A DNA stretch of 64,000 bases from Chromatiaceae bacterium. GTDB taxonomy: Bacteria; Pseudomonadota; Gammaproteobacteria; Chromatiales; Chromatiaceae. The stretch is from NCBI GenBank assembly GCA_026984455.1, contig JALSSC010000020.1, forward strand, positions 1-64,000, given 5' to 3'. The notes beneath the pieces are model-generated. The model was not told where the DNA came from, searched no databases, and saw only the letters and a list, made by a program, of their open reading frames with translations. Shown piece after piece: positions 38,096 to 46,934 of the stretch (position 1 is its first letter; each line of letters opens with the position of its first letter). A program made the translations under genes and the position numbers.

Positions 38096-39178
38096 ATGAG
38101 TCGAGTGTACAATTTCAGCGCGGGTCCGGCCGCGCTCCCCGAGACGGTGTTGAAACAGGCCCAGGAAGAGATGCTGGACTGGCGCGGCAGCGGCATGTCG
38201 GTGATGGAGATGAGCCATCGTGGCAAGGCCTTCCTGTCCATCGCCGAACGGGCCGAGGCCGACCTGCGCGAACTCATGGCCATTCCGGACCGCTACAAGG
38301 TCCTGTTCCTCCAGGGCGGGGCCACGGCCCAGTTCGCCATGGTGCCCATGAACCTGTTGCGCGGCAAGGATCTGGCCGACTACATCAATACCGGCGCCTG
38401 GTCCAAGAAGGCCATCGCCGAGGCCAAGCGCTACTGCCGTGTCCATCGCGTCGCCGACACCTCCGAAGAGGGCTTCACCCGCGCCCCGGCCCAAGAGGAA
38501 CTGAGTCTCTCGCCGGGGGCGGCCTATGTGCACTACACCCCCAACGAGACCATCCACGGGGTCGAATTCCCCTATGTCCCGGAGACCGGCGCGGTGCCCC
38601 TGGTGGCCGACATGTCGTCCTCCATCCTCTCCCGGCCCCTGGACGTGACCCGCTACGGGCTGATCTATGCCGGGGCGCAGAAGAATGTCGGCCCGGCCGG
38701 TCTGACCTTGGTGATCGTGCGCGAGGACCTCATGGGCAAGCCCATGGCCGGCACCCCCACGTTGTTCGACTATGAGGTACAGGCCAAGGCCGGTTCCATG
38801 TACAACACGCCCCCCACCTATGCCTGGTATCTGGCCGGGCTGGTGTTCCAGTGGCTCAAGGGCCTCGGCGGCCTGAGTGCGGTGGGCGAGATCAACGCCC
38901 GCAAGGCCCAGGCCCTGTATGCCGCCATCGACGGCTCCGACTTCTACCACAACCCGGTGGAGCCCGGCAGCCGCTCGCGCATGAATGTCCCCTTCACCCT
39001 CGCCGACCCCGCGCTGGACCCGGTGTTCCTGGCCGAGGCGGCGGATGCCGGCCTGGTGACCCTCAAGGGCCACCGCTCGGTGGGTGGGATGCGCGCCAGC
39101 ATCTACAATGCCATGCCGGAGGAGGGCGTCCAGGCCCTGATCCAGTTCATGGCCGAATTCGAGCGCCGCCACGGCTGA
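38096..39178 (+). CDS. serC: Phosphoserine aminotransferase
   Basis: SerC makes phosphoserine (and a pyridoxal phosphate precursor) from 3-phosphohydroxypyruvate. The 360-residue PLP enzyme begins RVYNFSAGPAALPETVL, has WRGSGMSVMEMSHRGK, the PLP lysine in IYAGAQKNVGPAGLT, and a VGGMRASIYNAM C-terminal region. The ATG at 38096 lies 98 nt after gyrA, with a hairpin-rich GC stretch between them. It is followed by serA 14 nt later. Confidence 0.97.
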   Translation: MSRVYNFSAGPAALPETVLKQAQEEMLDWRGSGMSVMEMSHRGKAFLSIAERAEADLRELMAIPDRYKVLFLQGGATAQFAMVPMNLLRGKDLADYINTGAWSKKAIAEAKRYCRVHRVADTSEEGFTRAPAQEELSLSPGAAYVHYTPNETIHGVEFPYVPETGAVPLVADMSSSILSRPLDVTRYGLIYAGAQKNVGPAGLTLVIVREDLMGKPMAGTPTLFDYEVQAKAGSMYNTPPTYAWYLAGLVFQWLKGLGGLSAVGEINARKAQALYAAIDGSDFYHNPVEPGSRSRMNVPFTLADPALDPVFLAEAADAGLVTLKGHRSVGGMRASIYNAMPEEGVQALIQFMAEFERRHG

Positions 39179-39192
39179 AGGACGACCACCCT

Positions 39193-40377
39193 ATGAACTA
39201 CAAGATCCTGACCTTGAACAACATCTCCGTGGCCGGCCTCGACCGCCTGCCGCGGGAGCGCTACGAGGCGGCCTCGGAGATCGCCCACCCGGACGCCATC
39301 CTGGTGCGTTCCTACAAGATGCACGACATGGAGATCCCGGAGACGGTGAAGGCCATCGGCCGCGCCGGTGCGGGGGTCAACAACATCCCCGTGGAGCGGA
39401 TGACGGAGCGGGGCATCCCGGTGTTCAACGCCCCGGGGGCCAACGCCAACGCGGTCAAGGAACTGGTCCTGGCGGCGATGCTCATGGCCGCCCGCAACAT
39501 CGCCCCGGCCTGGGCCTTCGCCCGCGGCCTGGAGGGCGACGACGCCGCCATCCACAAGGCGGTGGAGTCGGGCAAGAAGCGGTTCGTGGGCTTCGAACTC
39601 CCCGGTCGCACCCTGGGGGTGATCGGTCTCGGGGCCATCGGCGTGCGGGTGGCCAATGCCGCCGTCGGCCTCGGCATGAGGGTGCTGGGCTATGATCCCA
39701 CCATCACCGTGAAGCGCGCCTGGCAGCTCTCCTCCCAGGTGGAGCAGGCCCTGTCGGTGGACGACCTCCTGGCCCGGGCCGATTTCGTCAGCTTCCACGT
39801 GCCCCTCACCGACAAGACCCGGGGGATGATCGACGCCGAGCGCCTGCGCCTGATGAAGTCCGGGGCGGTGCTGCTCAACTTCGCCCGCGACGGCATCGTG
39901 GACGACGAGGCCGCCTGTGCCGCCCTCGACGAGGGCCGCCTGTATGCCTATGTCTGCGACTTCCCCAACAACCGCATCAAGGACCACCCGCGGGTGGTGG
40001 CCCTGCCGCACCTGGGCGCCTCCACCCGGGAGGCCGAGGACAACTGCGCGGTCATGGTGGCGGACGAGGTGCGCGAGTATCTGGAGAACGGCAATATCAG
40101 CAACTCGGTCAACTTCCCCGAGATCCATCTGCCACGCGAGACCGGTTACCGGATCGCGGTGGTCAACGCCAACGTGCCCAACATGGTGGGACAGATCTCC
40201 ACCCACCTGGCGGAGGTCGATCTCAACATCCAGGACCTGCTCAACCGTTCCCGCGGGGACATCGCCATGACCCTGATCGACGTGGACCGGCCGCCGCCGG
40301 ATGCCGTGCTGGACCATATCCGCGCCATCGACGGGGTCAAGTCGGTGCGCTGCCTGGGGTGTGCGCGGCGCGATTGA
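39193..40377 (+). CDS. serA: D-3-phosphoglycerate dehydrogenase (short form with ACT domain)
   Basis: SerA oxidises 3-phosphoglycerate, the first step of serine synthesis, supplying SerC next door. The 394-residue protein has the NAD motif TLGVIGLGAIGVRVANAAV, substrate-site NFARDGIVDDEA, and LPHLGASTREAE with the catalytic histidine. A C-terminal ACT domain (about 325-394) is the usual site of serine feedback. Its place between serC and pheA is an insertion relative to the usual serC-pheA order. Confidence 0.93.
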   Translation: MNYKILTLNNISVAGLDRLPRERYEAASEIAHPDAILVRSYKMHDMEIPETVKAIGRAGAGVNNIPVERMTERGIPVFNAPGANANAVKELVLAAMLMAARNIAPAWAFARGLEGDDAAIHKAVESGKKRFVGFELPGRTLGVIGLGAIGVRVANAAVGLGMRVLGYDPTITVKRAWQLSSQVEQALSVDDLLARADFVSFHVPLTDKTRGMIDAERLRLMKSGAVLLNFARDGIVDDEAACAALDEGRLYAYVCDFPNNRIKDHPRVVALPHLGASTREAEDNCAVMVADEVREYLENGNISNSVNFPEIHLPRETGYRIAVVNANVPNMVGQISTHLAEVDLNIQDLLNRSRGDIAMTLIDVDRPPPDAVLDHIRAIDGVKSVRCLGCARRD

Positions 40378-40378
40378 G

Positions 40379-41464
40379 ATGCCCGAGGATCCGCGCCTGC
40401 AGGCCATTCGCGAGCGCATCGACGCCATCGACGGCCAGCTCCTGGAACTGATCTCGGCGCGTGGCCGGGCCGCCCGGGAGGTGGCCGAGATCAAGCTCGT
40501 CGCCGACCCCGGGGCCGAGTTCTACCGTCCCGAGCGCGAGGCCGAGATCCTGCGCCGGGTCAAGGAACGCAACCCCGGGCCCCTGGAAGGCGAGACGGTG
40601 GCGCGCCTGTTCCGCGAGATCATGTCGGCCTGTCTCGCCCTGGAGGAGCCCCTGCGCATCGCCTTCCTGGGGCCCGCGGGCACCTACACCCAGGCCGCCG
40701 CCCTCAAGCACTTCGGCCATGCCGTCGGCAGCGTGCCCCTGGGCTCCATCTCCGACGTCTTCCGCGAGGTGGAGGCAGGGGCCTGTCATTACGGGGTGGT
40801 GCCGGTGGAGAACTCCACCGAGGGGGTCATCAGCCACACCCTGGATCGCTTCATGACCTCGCCCCTGGCCATCTGCGGCGAGGTCACCCTGCGTATCCAC
40901 CACCACCTGTTGCGCCGGGGGGGCGGCCTGGAGGGGATCCGGCGCGTCTACAGCCACTACCAGTCCCTGGCCCAGTGCCGGGGCTGGCTGGACGCGCACC
41001 TGCCCCAGGCCGAACGCATCAGCCTGCCAAGCAATGCCGAGGCCGCCCTGCGCGCCCAGGCGGACGGCGATGCCGCGGCCATCGCCGGCGAGGCCGCGGC
41101 CGACCTCTATGGCCTGGAGGTGCTGGCCCGCAACATCGAGGATGAGCCGGAGAACACCACCCGCTTCCTGGTCATAGGTCCGCGGGACGCCCCGCCCAGC
41201 GGCGAGGACAAGAGCAGCCTGGTGCTGGCCTGCCGCAACGAGGCCGGGGGGCTGCATGCGCTGCTCTCGCCCCTGGCCAGACACGGCATCAGCATGACCC
41301 GCATCGAGTCGCGCCCCTCGCGCGTGAACCTGTGGGAATACGTCTTCTTCGTGGACATCGAGGGCCACCGCAGCGACCCCCGGGTGGCCGAGGTCCTCGC
41401 CGAATTGGACCGGGAGGCGCGTTTCTTCCGGGTGTTGGGTTCCTATCCCGTGGCGGTGTTGTGA
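40379..41464 (+). CDS. pheA: Bifunctional chorismate mutase/prephenate dehydratase (P-protein)
   Basis: PheA converts chorismate to prephenate and then phenylpyruvate for phenylalanine. The 361-residue protein has an AroQ mutase domain (about 1-85, RIDAIDGQLLELISARGR), a dehydratase domain with GPAGTYTQAAALKHFG and ENSTEGVISHTLDRF, and a C-terminal ACT domain with the ESRPSRVNLWEYVFFVD feedback motif. The ATG lies 1 nt after the serA stop and its TGA overlaps the hisC start. Confidence 0.97.
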   Translation: MPEDPRLQAIRERIDAIDGQLLELISARGRAAREVAEIKLVADPGAEFYRPEREAEILRRVKERNPGPLEGETVARLFREIMSACLALEEPLRIAFLGPAGTYTQAAALKHFGHAVGSVPLGSISDVFREVEAGACHYGVVPVENSTEGVISHTLDRFMTSPLAICGEVTLRIHHHLLRRGGGLEGIRRVYSHYQSLAQCRGWLDAHLPQAERISLPSNAEAALRAQADGDAAAIAGEAAADLYGLEVLARNIEDEPENTTRFLVIGPRDAPPSGEDKSSLVLACRNEAGGLHALLSPLARHGISMTRIESRPSRVNLWEYVFFVDIEGHRSDPRVAEVLAELDREARFFRVLGSYPVAVL

Positions 41465-42564
41465 TGACCCTCGATCTTGCGCCCATCGCCCCCGGGGTGG
41501 GGGAACTCCGTCCCTATGTCCCGGGCAAGCCCGTCAGCGAGCTGGAGCGGGAACTGGGGGTCGAGGGCTCGGTGAAGCTCGCCTCCAACGAGAATCCCCT
41601 GGGACCGGGGCCCGAGGCCCGCGCCGCGGTACGGGCCCATCTGGCCGAATTGGGCCGCTATCCCGACGGCGGCGGTTACGCCTTGCGCCAGGCCATCGCC
41701 CGTCATCAGGATATCGATCCGGCCCGGGTGATCCTGGGTAACGGCTCCAACGACTGTCTCGACCTGGTGGCCCGGGTCTTTCTGTGGCCGGGCCGGGAGG
41801 CGGTGTTCTCCCAATACGCCTTCGCGGTCTACCCCATCTCCACCCAGGCCGTGGGGGCCCGCGCCCGGGTCGCCCCGGCGCGGGAGTATGGCCACGACCT
41901 GGAGGCCATGGCCGCCCGGGTGGGCGAGGACACCGGGGTGGTCTTCATCGCCAATCCCAACAATCCCACCGGGACCTGGCTGGGCGCGAATGAACTGGAG
42001 GCCTTCCTCCGCGAACTCCCCTCCCGGGTGATGGTGGTGGTGGACGAGGCCTACTTCGAATACGTCCAGGAGCCCGACTACCCGGACGCCCGCCAGTGGC
42101 TGGATCGGTATCCGAATCTCATCGTCACCCGTACCTTCTCGAAGATCCATGGCCTGGCCGCCTTGCGGGTGGGTTACGCCCTGGCCCATCCCCGGGTGGC
42201 GGACTGGCTCAACCGGGTGCGTCAGCCCTTCAACGTGAATTCCCTGGCCCAGGCCGCGGCCGAGGCCGCCCTCGGCGACCGGGAGCACGTGCTCACCTCG
42301 GTGGGGCTCAATCGCGAGGGCCTGGGACAACTCGCCGCCGGCCTGGAGGCCCTGGGCCTCGCCTATATCCCTTCGGTGGGCAACTTCATCACCCTGGACC
42401 TGGGCCGTCCGGCGGGGCCCGTGGACCAGGCGCTGCTCCGGCGCGGGGTCATCACCCGCCCGCTGGCCAACTATGGGCTGCCCCGGCACCTGCGGGTGAG
42501 TGTGGGCCTGCCGGAGGAGAACCGGCGCTTTCTCGCGGCCCTGGGCGAGGTCCTGGGGGCGTGA
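41464..42564 (+). CDS. hisC: Histidinol-phosphate aminotransferase family (HisC, likely aromatic role)
   Basis: This 366-residue fold-type I PLP enzyme has KLASNENPLGPG, NPNNPTGTW, DEAYFEY, and the PLP lysine in TFSKIHGLAALRVGY. HisC enzymes in a pheA-tyrA setting are thought to act on histidinol phosphate and on phenylpyruvate and hydroxyphenylpyruvate, closing phenylalanine and tyrosine synthesis. That dual role here is inferred from context. It is tightly coupled to pheA (start in the pheA stop) and tyrA (GTGA). Confidence 0.93.
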   Translation: MTLDLAPIAPGVGELRPYVPGKPVSELERELGVEGSVKLASNENPLGPGPEARAAVRAHLAELGRYPDGGGYALRQAIARHQDIDPARVILGNGSNDCLDLVARVFLWPGREAVFSQYAFAVYPISTQAVGARARVAPAREYGHDLEAMAARVGEDTGVVFIANPNNPTGTWLGANELEAFLRELPSRVMVVVDEAYFEYVQEPDYPDARQWLDRYPNLIVTRTFSKIHGLAALRVGYALAHPRVADWLNRVRQPFNVNSLAQAAAEAALGDREHVLTSVGLNREGLGQLAAGLEALGLAYIPSVGNFITLDLGRPAGPVDQALLRRGVITRPLANYGLPRHLRVSVGLPEENRRFLAALGEVLGA

Positions 42565-43424
42565 TCGAGCGCCTCGCGGTCATCGGCGTGGGCCTCATCG
42601 GCGGTTCCCTCGCCCTGGCCCTGAAGGCCGTGGGGGCGGTGGGCGAGGTGGTGGGCTGCGGGCGTACCCTGGCCAACCTGGAGACCGCGCGGGATCTGGG
42701 GATCGTCGATCGTTACCACCGCGATCCGGGCACCGCCGTGGCCGGGGCGGATATGGTCTTCGTGGCCGTCCCTCTGGGGCAGATCCGTTCCGTGTTCGCC
42801 GCCATTCGCGGCCACCTCGCCGAGGGGGCGGTGGTCACCGACGGGGCCAGCGTCAAGGGCACGGTGATCGACGACGCCCGCGCCGTATTCGGCCAGGTAC
42901 CGCCCTGGCTGGTGCCGGGTCACCCCATCGCCGGTACCGAGCACAGCGGGGCGAAGGCCGCCTTCGCCGAACTCTATCGCCGGCGGCAGGTCATCCTCAC
43001 CCCCCTGGAGAGCACCGACCCCGGGGCCGTGCGGCGGGTCGAGGCCATGTGGCGCCGGTGCGGGGCCAAGGTGGACCGGATGCCGCCCGGGCATCACGAC
43101 GAGGTCCTGGCCGCCACCTCCCATCTGCCCCACATGCTCGCCTTCGGCCTGGTGGACCTGCTCGCGCGGATGCGCGAGAACGACGAGATCTTCCGCTACG
43201 CCGCCGGCGGCTTCCGTGACTTCACCCGCATCGCCTCCAGCAATCCCGAGATGTGGCGTGACATCTGTCTGGCCAACCGCGAGGCCCTGGGGGCCATGTT
43301 GCGCCGCTTCGCCGGTGAACTCGAGGGCCTGGCCTCGGCCCTGGACGCGGAGGCCGGCGACGAACTCTACGCCATCTTCAGCCGCGCCAAGGCGGCCCGG
43401 GACCGGTGGATCTCCGGAGAGTAG
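42561..43424 (+). CDS. tyrA: Prephenate/arogenate dehydrogenase
   Basis: TyrA oxidises prephenate or arogenate for tyrosine synthesis. The 287-residue single-domain protein begins with the NAD motif AVIGVGLIGGSLALALK and contains PGHPIAGTEHSG, the HHDEVLAATSHLPHMLAF catalytic histidines, and GGFRDFTRIASSNPEMW. It lacks a fused mutase or ACT domain. The start is GTG at 42561 overlapping the hisC stop. The usual next genes, aroA, cmk and rpsA, are absent; a repeat element lies 28 bp downstream. Confidence 0.95.
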   Translation: MIERLAVIGVGLIGGSLALALKAVGAVGEVVGCGRTLANLETARDLGIVDRYHRDPGTAVAGADMVFVAVPLGQIRSVFAAIRGHLAEGAVVTDGASVKGTVIDDARAVFGQVPPWLVPGHPIAGTEHSGAKAAFAELYRRRQVILTPLESTDPGAVRRVEAMWRRCGAKVDRMPPGHHDEVLAATSHLPHMLAFGLVDLLARMRENDEIFRYAAGGFRDFTRIASSNPEMWRDICLANREALGAMLRRFAGELEGLASALDAEAGDELYAIFSRAKAARDRWISGE

Positions 43425-43451
43425 GGTGTCTTGCGTCCTCGGGCCAAGCGG

Positions 43452-43615
43452 GGTACGAATATAAATCCATACCCACCTTACTGCGGCCGCCCCTCACACC
43501 CCTGGGTGGTGTGGCGATTGTTCGCCATAGTCCACGCGATGACTCGCTCCCGCGCCTTGTCCAGGGGCACGAGGAACACCCTCGAAAAACGAAATATTTC
43601 CGTGCGACGGGTATA
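43452..43615 (+). repeat. Dispersed MITE-like repeat (copy A)
   Basis: From ACTGCGGCCGCCCCT (43480) to the right terminal repeat CGTGCGACGGGTATA (43601-43615), this tracks the element at 55261-55374. It has about 22 extra bp in the middle. The left end is degraded to GTACGAATAT. Orientation matches the 55-kb copy. It sits between the tyrA end and the PIN remnant. Confidence 0.75.
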
Positions 43616-43710
43616 CCCATGTCCTGCCCGATGTCCTCGGGGCCGACGGGACATTCGGGCCGGCGTCGCGGGCTTGTCTCGCACGTTGTTCCGACGGCTC
43701 CCCCCGGACC

Positions 43711-43917
43711 GTGTTTCGTCGAGACGCAATCCCGTGGGAAGCGGCGTGGCTCGCGGGTCAGGCATTATGCCGTTATCGTCGCATGGGGGGCGGCTGGGAT
43801 CCTGTCCTGGCGATCTGCCTCATTGCCGCTCAGGCCGCCGCAGCCGGGATGACCCTGGTTTCACGTGACCAAGGTATTACCAAGCATTTTCCGATCACCC
43901 TATTGAGGCCAGACTGA
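43711..43917 (+). pseudogene. Remnant of a VapC-type PIN-domain toxin
   Basis: The 68-codon frame matches only the C-terminal half of PIN toxins: AAWLAGQALCRYRRMGGG, then LAICLIAAQAAAAGMTLVSRD, then a HFP end. In intact toxins the segment reads roughly LPDFLIGAHA, with a catalytic Asp; here that position is Ile. The N-terminal half with the first catalytic Asp is missing, and no antitoxin gene is seen. I judge it a decayed, inactive fragment next to repeat copy A. Family assignment rests on pattern recall. Confidence 0.6.
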
Positions 43918-43964
43918 GCGTCGCAGGTGATTCACCTCTTGGCCTCAACCGCCTCAGGTGGCAC

Positions 43965-44480
43965 CTACCAGTGCCGTACCCGCCCCGTGTCCAGATGCAC
44001 GAAGTCCGACCGCGGGTAGTAACCCACCCCGCCCTCGGCCAGTTTCAGGGCGCAGTCGCGCAGATGCCGGGTGGTGGTGCCCCGCAGGCGCACGTCCACG
44101 GCCTTGCCGAGCAGGTGCTGGCTGTGTCTGGCCACGCCCTTGCTGCGTCTGCGTAAGGCGGCGTTGGTCTTGGGGGAGCGGTAGCCGCTGATCACCTCGA
44201 AGCGGCCGTCGTGGTGTCCGGCCTCCTGCTGTATCTCCCACAGAATATCGAACAGGTGGGGGTCCATGGCCTTCACCTCCCCGGTGCGGAAGTCGCGCAG
44301 GAAGTGATCGAGCCGCCTCAACCCCCAGGTGTGGTAGCGGCTGCCCTGGCGATAGGTTACGGCGAGGGATTCTTCGGTGTGGGTATGGTGAAGTCTGAGC
44401 ACCCGGCGGCGGGCGGCAAGGACCAGACCGGGGGCGGTGGCCAGGGTGAGGCCGGCGGCGAGGAGATCACGTCTGCGCAT
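43965..44480 (-). CDS. DUF882 (peptidase M15_3/MepK-like) exported protein
   Basis: The 171-residue protein begins MRRRDLLAAGLTLATAPGLVLAA, a twin-arginine style signal. The mature part has RFEVISGYRSPKTNAALRRRS and HSQHLLGKAVDVRL, the HxxGxAxD zinc site, and ends in SDFVHLDTGRVRHW with another metal histidine. Relatives such as E. coli MepK cut peptidoglycan crosslinks in the periplasm. Enzymatic activity is plausible but inferred. The ATG at 44480 is favoured because the signal begins there. Confidence 0.88.
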   Translation of the reverse strand: MRRRDLLAAGLTLATAPGLVLAARRRVLRLHHTHTEESLAVTYRQGSRYHTWGLRRLDHFLRDFRTGEVKAMDPHLFDILWEIQQEAGHHDGRFEVISGYRSPKTNAALRRRSKGVARHSQHLLGKAVDVRLRGTTTRHLRDCALKLAEGGVGYYPRSDFVHLDTGRVRHW

Positions 44481-44542
44481 AGTGATGAGGCGGGAGGTGG
44501 TCAGTAAGTAAAGGCGTATCCTCGCAAAAGAGATATCTTGAA

Positions 44543-45076
44543 TCAAGGGCTTGTGCGGGCTACTTTGAGCCATATGTGAATTCGGTCGCGGGCCCGGGTG
44601 GTCCGGTGGACACCGTCTGCGGGCGGGGCGCCCTGGCCGGCGATCTCTGTCCAGCGATCCGGCGGTAGCTCCAGGCGGGTCCTGAGGCGGATGGCGCCCG
44701 AGTCGTCCGGGTAGGTGCCCGAGGTCTCCAGTTCCACTTCGATCCTGCCGTTGCCGAGTTGGCGGGGGCGTACCCAGAGCCCGCGACGGGCACCCCTTCC
44801 GGGGTCCATGGGCATGGCCCCGACACCCCCCAGGGGGCCGCTCATCACCGCCCAATCCCTGGGGGGCAGGAAGCGGATGCGCTCCAGGCCTGCCCAGGCC
44901 CCTTCCCGGATGCGCACGGACTGGATCGTGCCACGGCGGGTGCCCAGGCCGGAGGAGGGGGGCCGTGTCCCCTGATACAGCTCGACCCTGAAGGAGAGGG
45001 GACCGGCCAGGCCGACCGTGACCGGCCCCGGAAGGCAGAACAGCAGGGCGATGATGACCATGGCTGGATGTCTCAT
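44543..45076 (-). CDS. Secreted hypothetical protein
   Basis: I do not recognise the family of this 177-residue protein. Residues 1-24 form a likely Sec signal peptide (MVIIALLFCLPGPVTVGLAG). The rest looks beta-rich, with no cysteines in the mature part and strands such as GRIEVELETSG. Its start overlaps the stop of the upstream PLD-like gene (ATGA), so it belongs to the roxA operon. A periplasmic or surface role is inferred from the signal alone. Confidence 0.7.
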   Translation of the reverse strand: MRHPAMVIIALLFCLPGPVTVGLAGPLSFRVELYQGTRPPSSGLGTRRGTIQSVRIREGAWAGLERIRFLPPRDWAVMSGPLGGVGAMPMDPGRGARRGLWVRPRQLGNGRIEVELETSGTYPDDSGAIRLRTRLELPPDRWTEIAGQGAPPADGVHRTTRARDRIHIWLKVARTSP

Positions 45077-45576
45077 AGGTGCAGTCGCCTCAAGGCCGGG
45101 TCTTCCACGGAGCGTTGCCAGCGTTCCTCGAATTCGTCCCAGTGGCGGGCCACCTCCAGGGGGGCGTGGAAGTCCGCCACCCCGTCACGCAGGCGGCACG
45201 AGGGGCGGCGAAGGTAACCATGACGATCTGCAAGCAGCAGACATGCCTGGATCTCCGCGTCCAACTCGGGCAGGCGCCGGATGAAGATACGGGAACTCAG
45301 GCGTTCGGCCAGATAGGGCAGACGATGGCCCGAAAGCAGGGCGGGCTTGGGGTCCTTCACCAGGATCCGGATGCGGCGGCGGGGGCTGGCGAGGGCGAAT
45401 GTCTTGAGCGCCTGGATGAACTCGACGCGGTCGTACAGGGCGGCGTCCAGGTCCAGACTGAGCAGGGCGATCTCCTGGCGGGCCCGCCGTACCAGGGTGT
45501 CGCCGGCCCGGCGCAGGTCTTCCAGGCCGGGCGCGTCGAAGGGGCCGGTATGCGGGGCAGGCAGGGAGGCCCTCAT
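45073..45576 (-). CDS. PLD-like hypothetical protein (DUF7931-type)
   Basis: The 167-residue protein has a helical N-terminal part and the pattern AGDTLVRRARQEIALLSLDLDAALYDRVEFIQAL, seen in short phospholipase-D-like proteins with no complete HKD motif. RRIRILVKDPKPALLSGHRL follows. It is probably cytosolic. A catalytic role is doubtful because no HxKxxxxD is visible. It is cotranslated between roxA and the secreted hypothetical. Confidence 0.65.
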   Translation of the reverse strand: MRASLPAPHTGPFDAPGLEDLRRAGDTLVRRARQEIALLSLDLDAALYDRVEFIQALKTFALASPRRRIRILVKDPKPALLSGHRLPYLAERLSSRIFIRRLPELDAEIQACLLLADRHGYLRRPSCRLRDGVADFHAPLEVARHWDEFEERWQRSVEDPALRRLHL

Positions 45577-46784
45577 TCGTGTTCCAGTGGGCCGGCGTCC
45601 CAGACCAGGGCGCCCAGGTCGTGCAGCCGGGCGAGCAGGTCCGGAAATGGCGGCCGGTCCAGCCAGGGACGCAGGTCCTCGCGGCACAGTTGCCGCCTGT
45701 CGGTGATGCGGCGCAGGAAGTTGTGCATGCCCTGGGGGCAGGGGATGGCCTCGCCGTTGACACACAGCCAGTCCTGGCGCCCGCTGCCGCGCACGAAGGC
45801 GAAGCGCGTGTAGGGATGGCGCCAAAGACAGCCGCCACGGAGCAGGGCCCGGCGTATCTGGGCGCCGCTCAGCGGATGGGCCGCCGGTTCCAGCTGGAGG
45901 TTTTCCTTGGGTTCGGTGAGGAAGCGCCCGAGCCATTGGCGCAGCAGGTCCGGGTCCTGGTGGCGCAAGGGCGCGAACAGGTGTTCGAACTGGGCCACCA
46001 CCGCCTCGGGGATCTCCGCGCCCGCCCGGGGTGGGCTGCTGCGGGGGTCGCGGTAATGCGCCGCGGGGATGGCGTGTTCCACCAGGGTGTCGGTCCAGCT
46101 CTGGGCCAGTTCGCGCAGTCCGGGGGCGCGAAAGCCCACGGAACAGGTCATGCATTCCCCTTGGGCGACGCCCCAATGGGCCACCCGCGGGGGCAGGTAG
46201 AGGACGTCGCCGGGTTGGGTCAGCCAGTCCTCCTCCGGCTCGAATTCCGGGAGCAGACGCAGGTCGAGCCCGGGAATGAAGGCGTCGTCCGCCACCGGCC
46301 GGGTGTGGATGCGCCACCGCCGTTGCCCCCGGACCTGAATCAGGAAGACATCGTATTCGTCGATGTGAGGCCCCACCGAGCCCTGGTCGGCGGCGTAACT
46401 CACCATGAGGTCGTCGAAGCGCCAGTCCGGGACGAAACGGAAGGGTTCCAGAAGAGCGGCGGCCCCCGGCAGGTGCTTGTCCACGTCCTGTACCAGCAGG
46501 GTCCAGTGGCTCCGAGGCAGATCCCGGAAGGCGTCCTCGGGGAAAGGCCCATGACGGACCTCCCAGGGATATGCGCCCCCACGTTCCAGCACCAGGCGGG
46601 ACTCCACCTCGGGTTCGCACGCCAGGCCCGCCAGTTCGTCGGCGCTCAACGGGGGTTCGACCCCGGCCAGGGCCTGGGGCATGAACAGGGGCCGGCGATG
46701 CCAGTATTCCGACATGAAATCCCCGGGGGTGAGGCCTGCGGGCAGGGTCAGATCCATACTGGTCTTGCTTCGTGCCGGAGGCAT
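45573..46784 (-). CDS. roxA: Cupin ribosomal protein uL16 arginine hydroxylase (RoxA/YcfD-like)
   Basis: RoxA is a 2-oxoglutarate/Fe(II) oxygenase that hydroxylates ribosomal protein uL16. The 403-residue protein has FMSEYWHRRPLFMPQAL at the N terminus, then a JmjC cupin core with the HxD iron ligand in VGPHIDEYDVF and a distal histidine in PPRVAHWGVAQGE. The C-terminal winged-helix region ends in LHDLGALVWD. An internal Met at 46757 could be the true start, as neither has a strong ribosome site. It heads a three-gene operon. Confidence 0.88.
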   Translation of the reverse strand: MPPARSKTSMDLTLPAGLTPGDFMSEYWHRRPLFMPQALAGVEPPLSADELAGLACEPEVESRLVLERGGAYPWEVRHGPFPEDAFRDLPRSHWTLLVQDVDKHLPGAAALLEPFRFVPDWRFDDLMVSYAADQGSVGPHIDEYDVFLIQVRGQRRWRIHTRPVADDAFIPGLDLRLLPEFEPEEDWLTQPGDVLYLPPRVAHWGVAQGECMTCSVGFRAPGLRELAQSWTDTLVEHAIPAAHYRDPRSSPPRAGAEIPEAVVAQFEHLFAPLRHQDPDLLRQWLGRFLTEPKENLQLEPAAHPLSGAQIRRALLRGGCLWRHPYTRFAFVRGSGRQDWLCVNGEAIPCPQGMHNFLRRITDRRQLCREDLRPWLDRPPFPDLLARLHDLGALVWDAGPLEHE

Positions 46785-46934
46785 TTCGGTTCAATAGACA
46801 AAAAAAACATGTTAGGCTTCGGATCGGATTTGGTGGGGGTCGCCCGGACTCCGGCTGTCCCGTGGCGTATTCGCGGGGCTACGGCGCCAGCGTACCAAAC
46901 TTCCGGATAACCTAGCTTTTAAGGATTGCAAACA

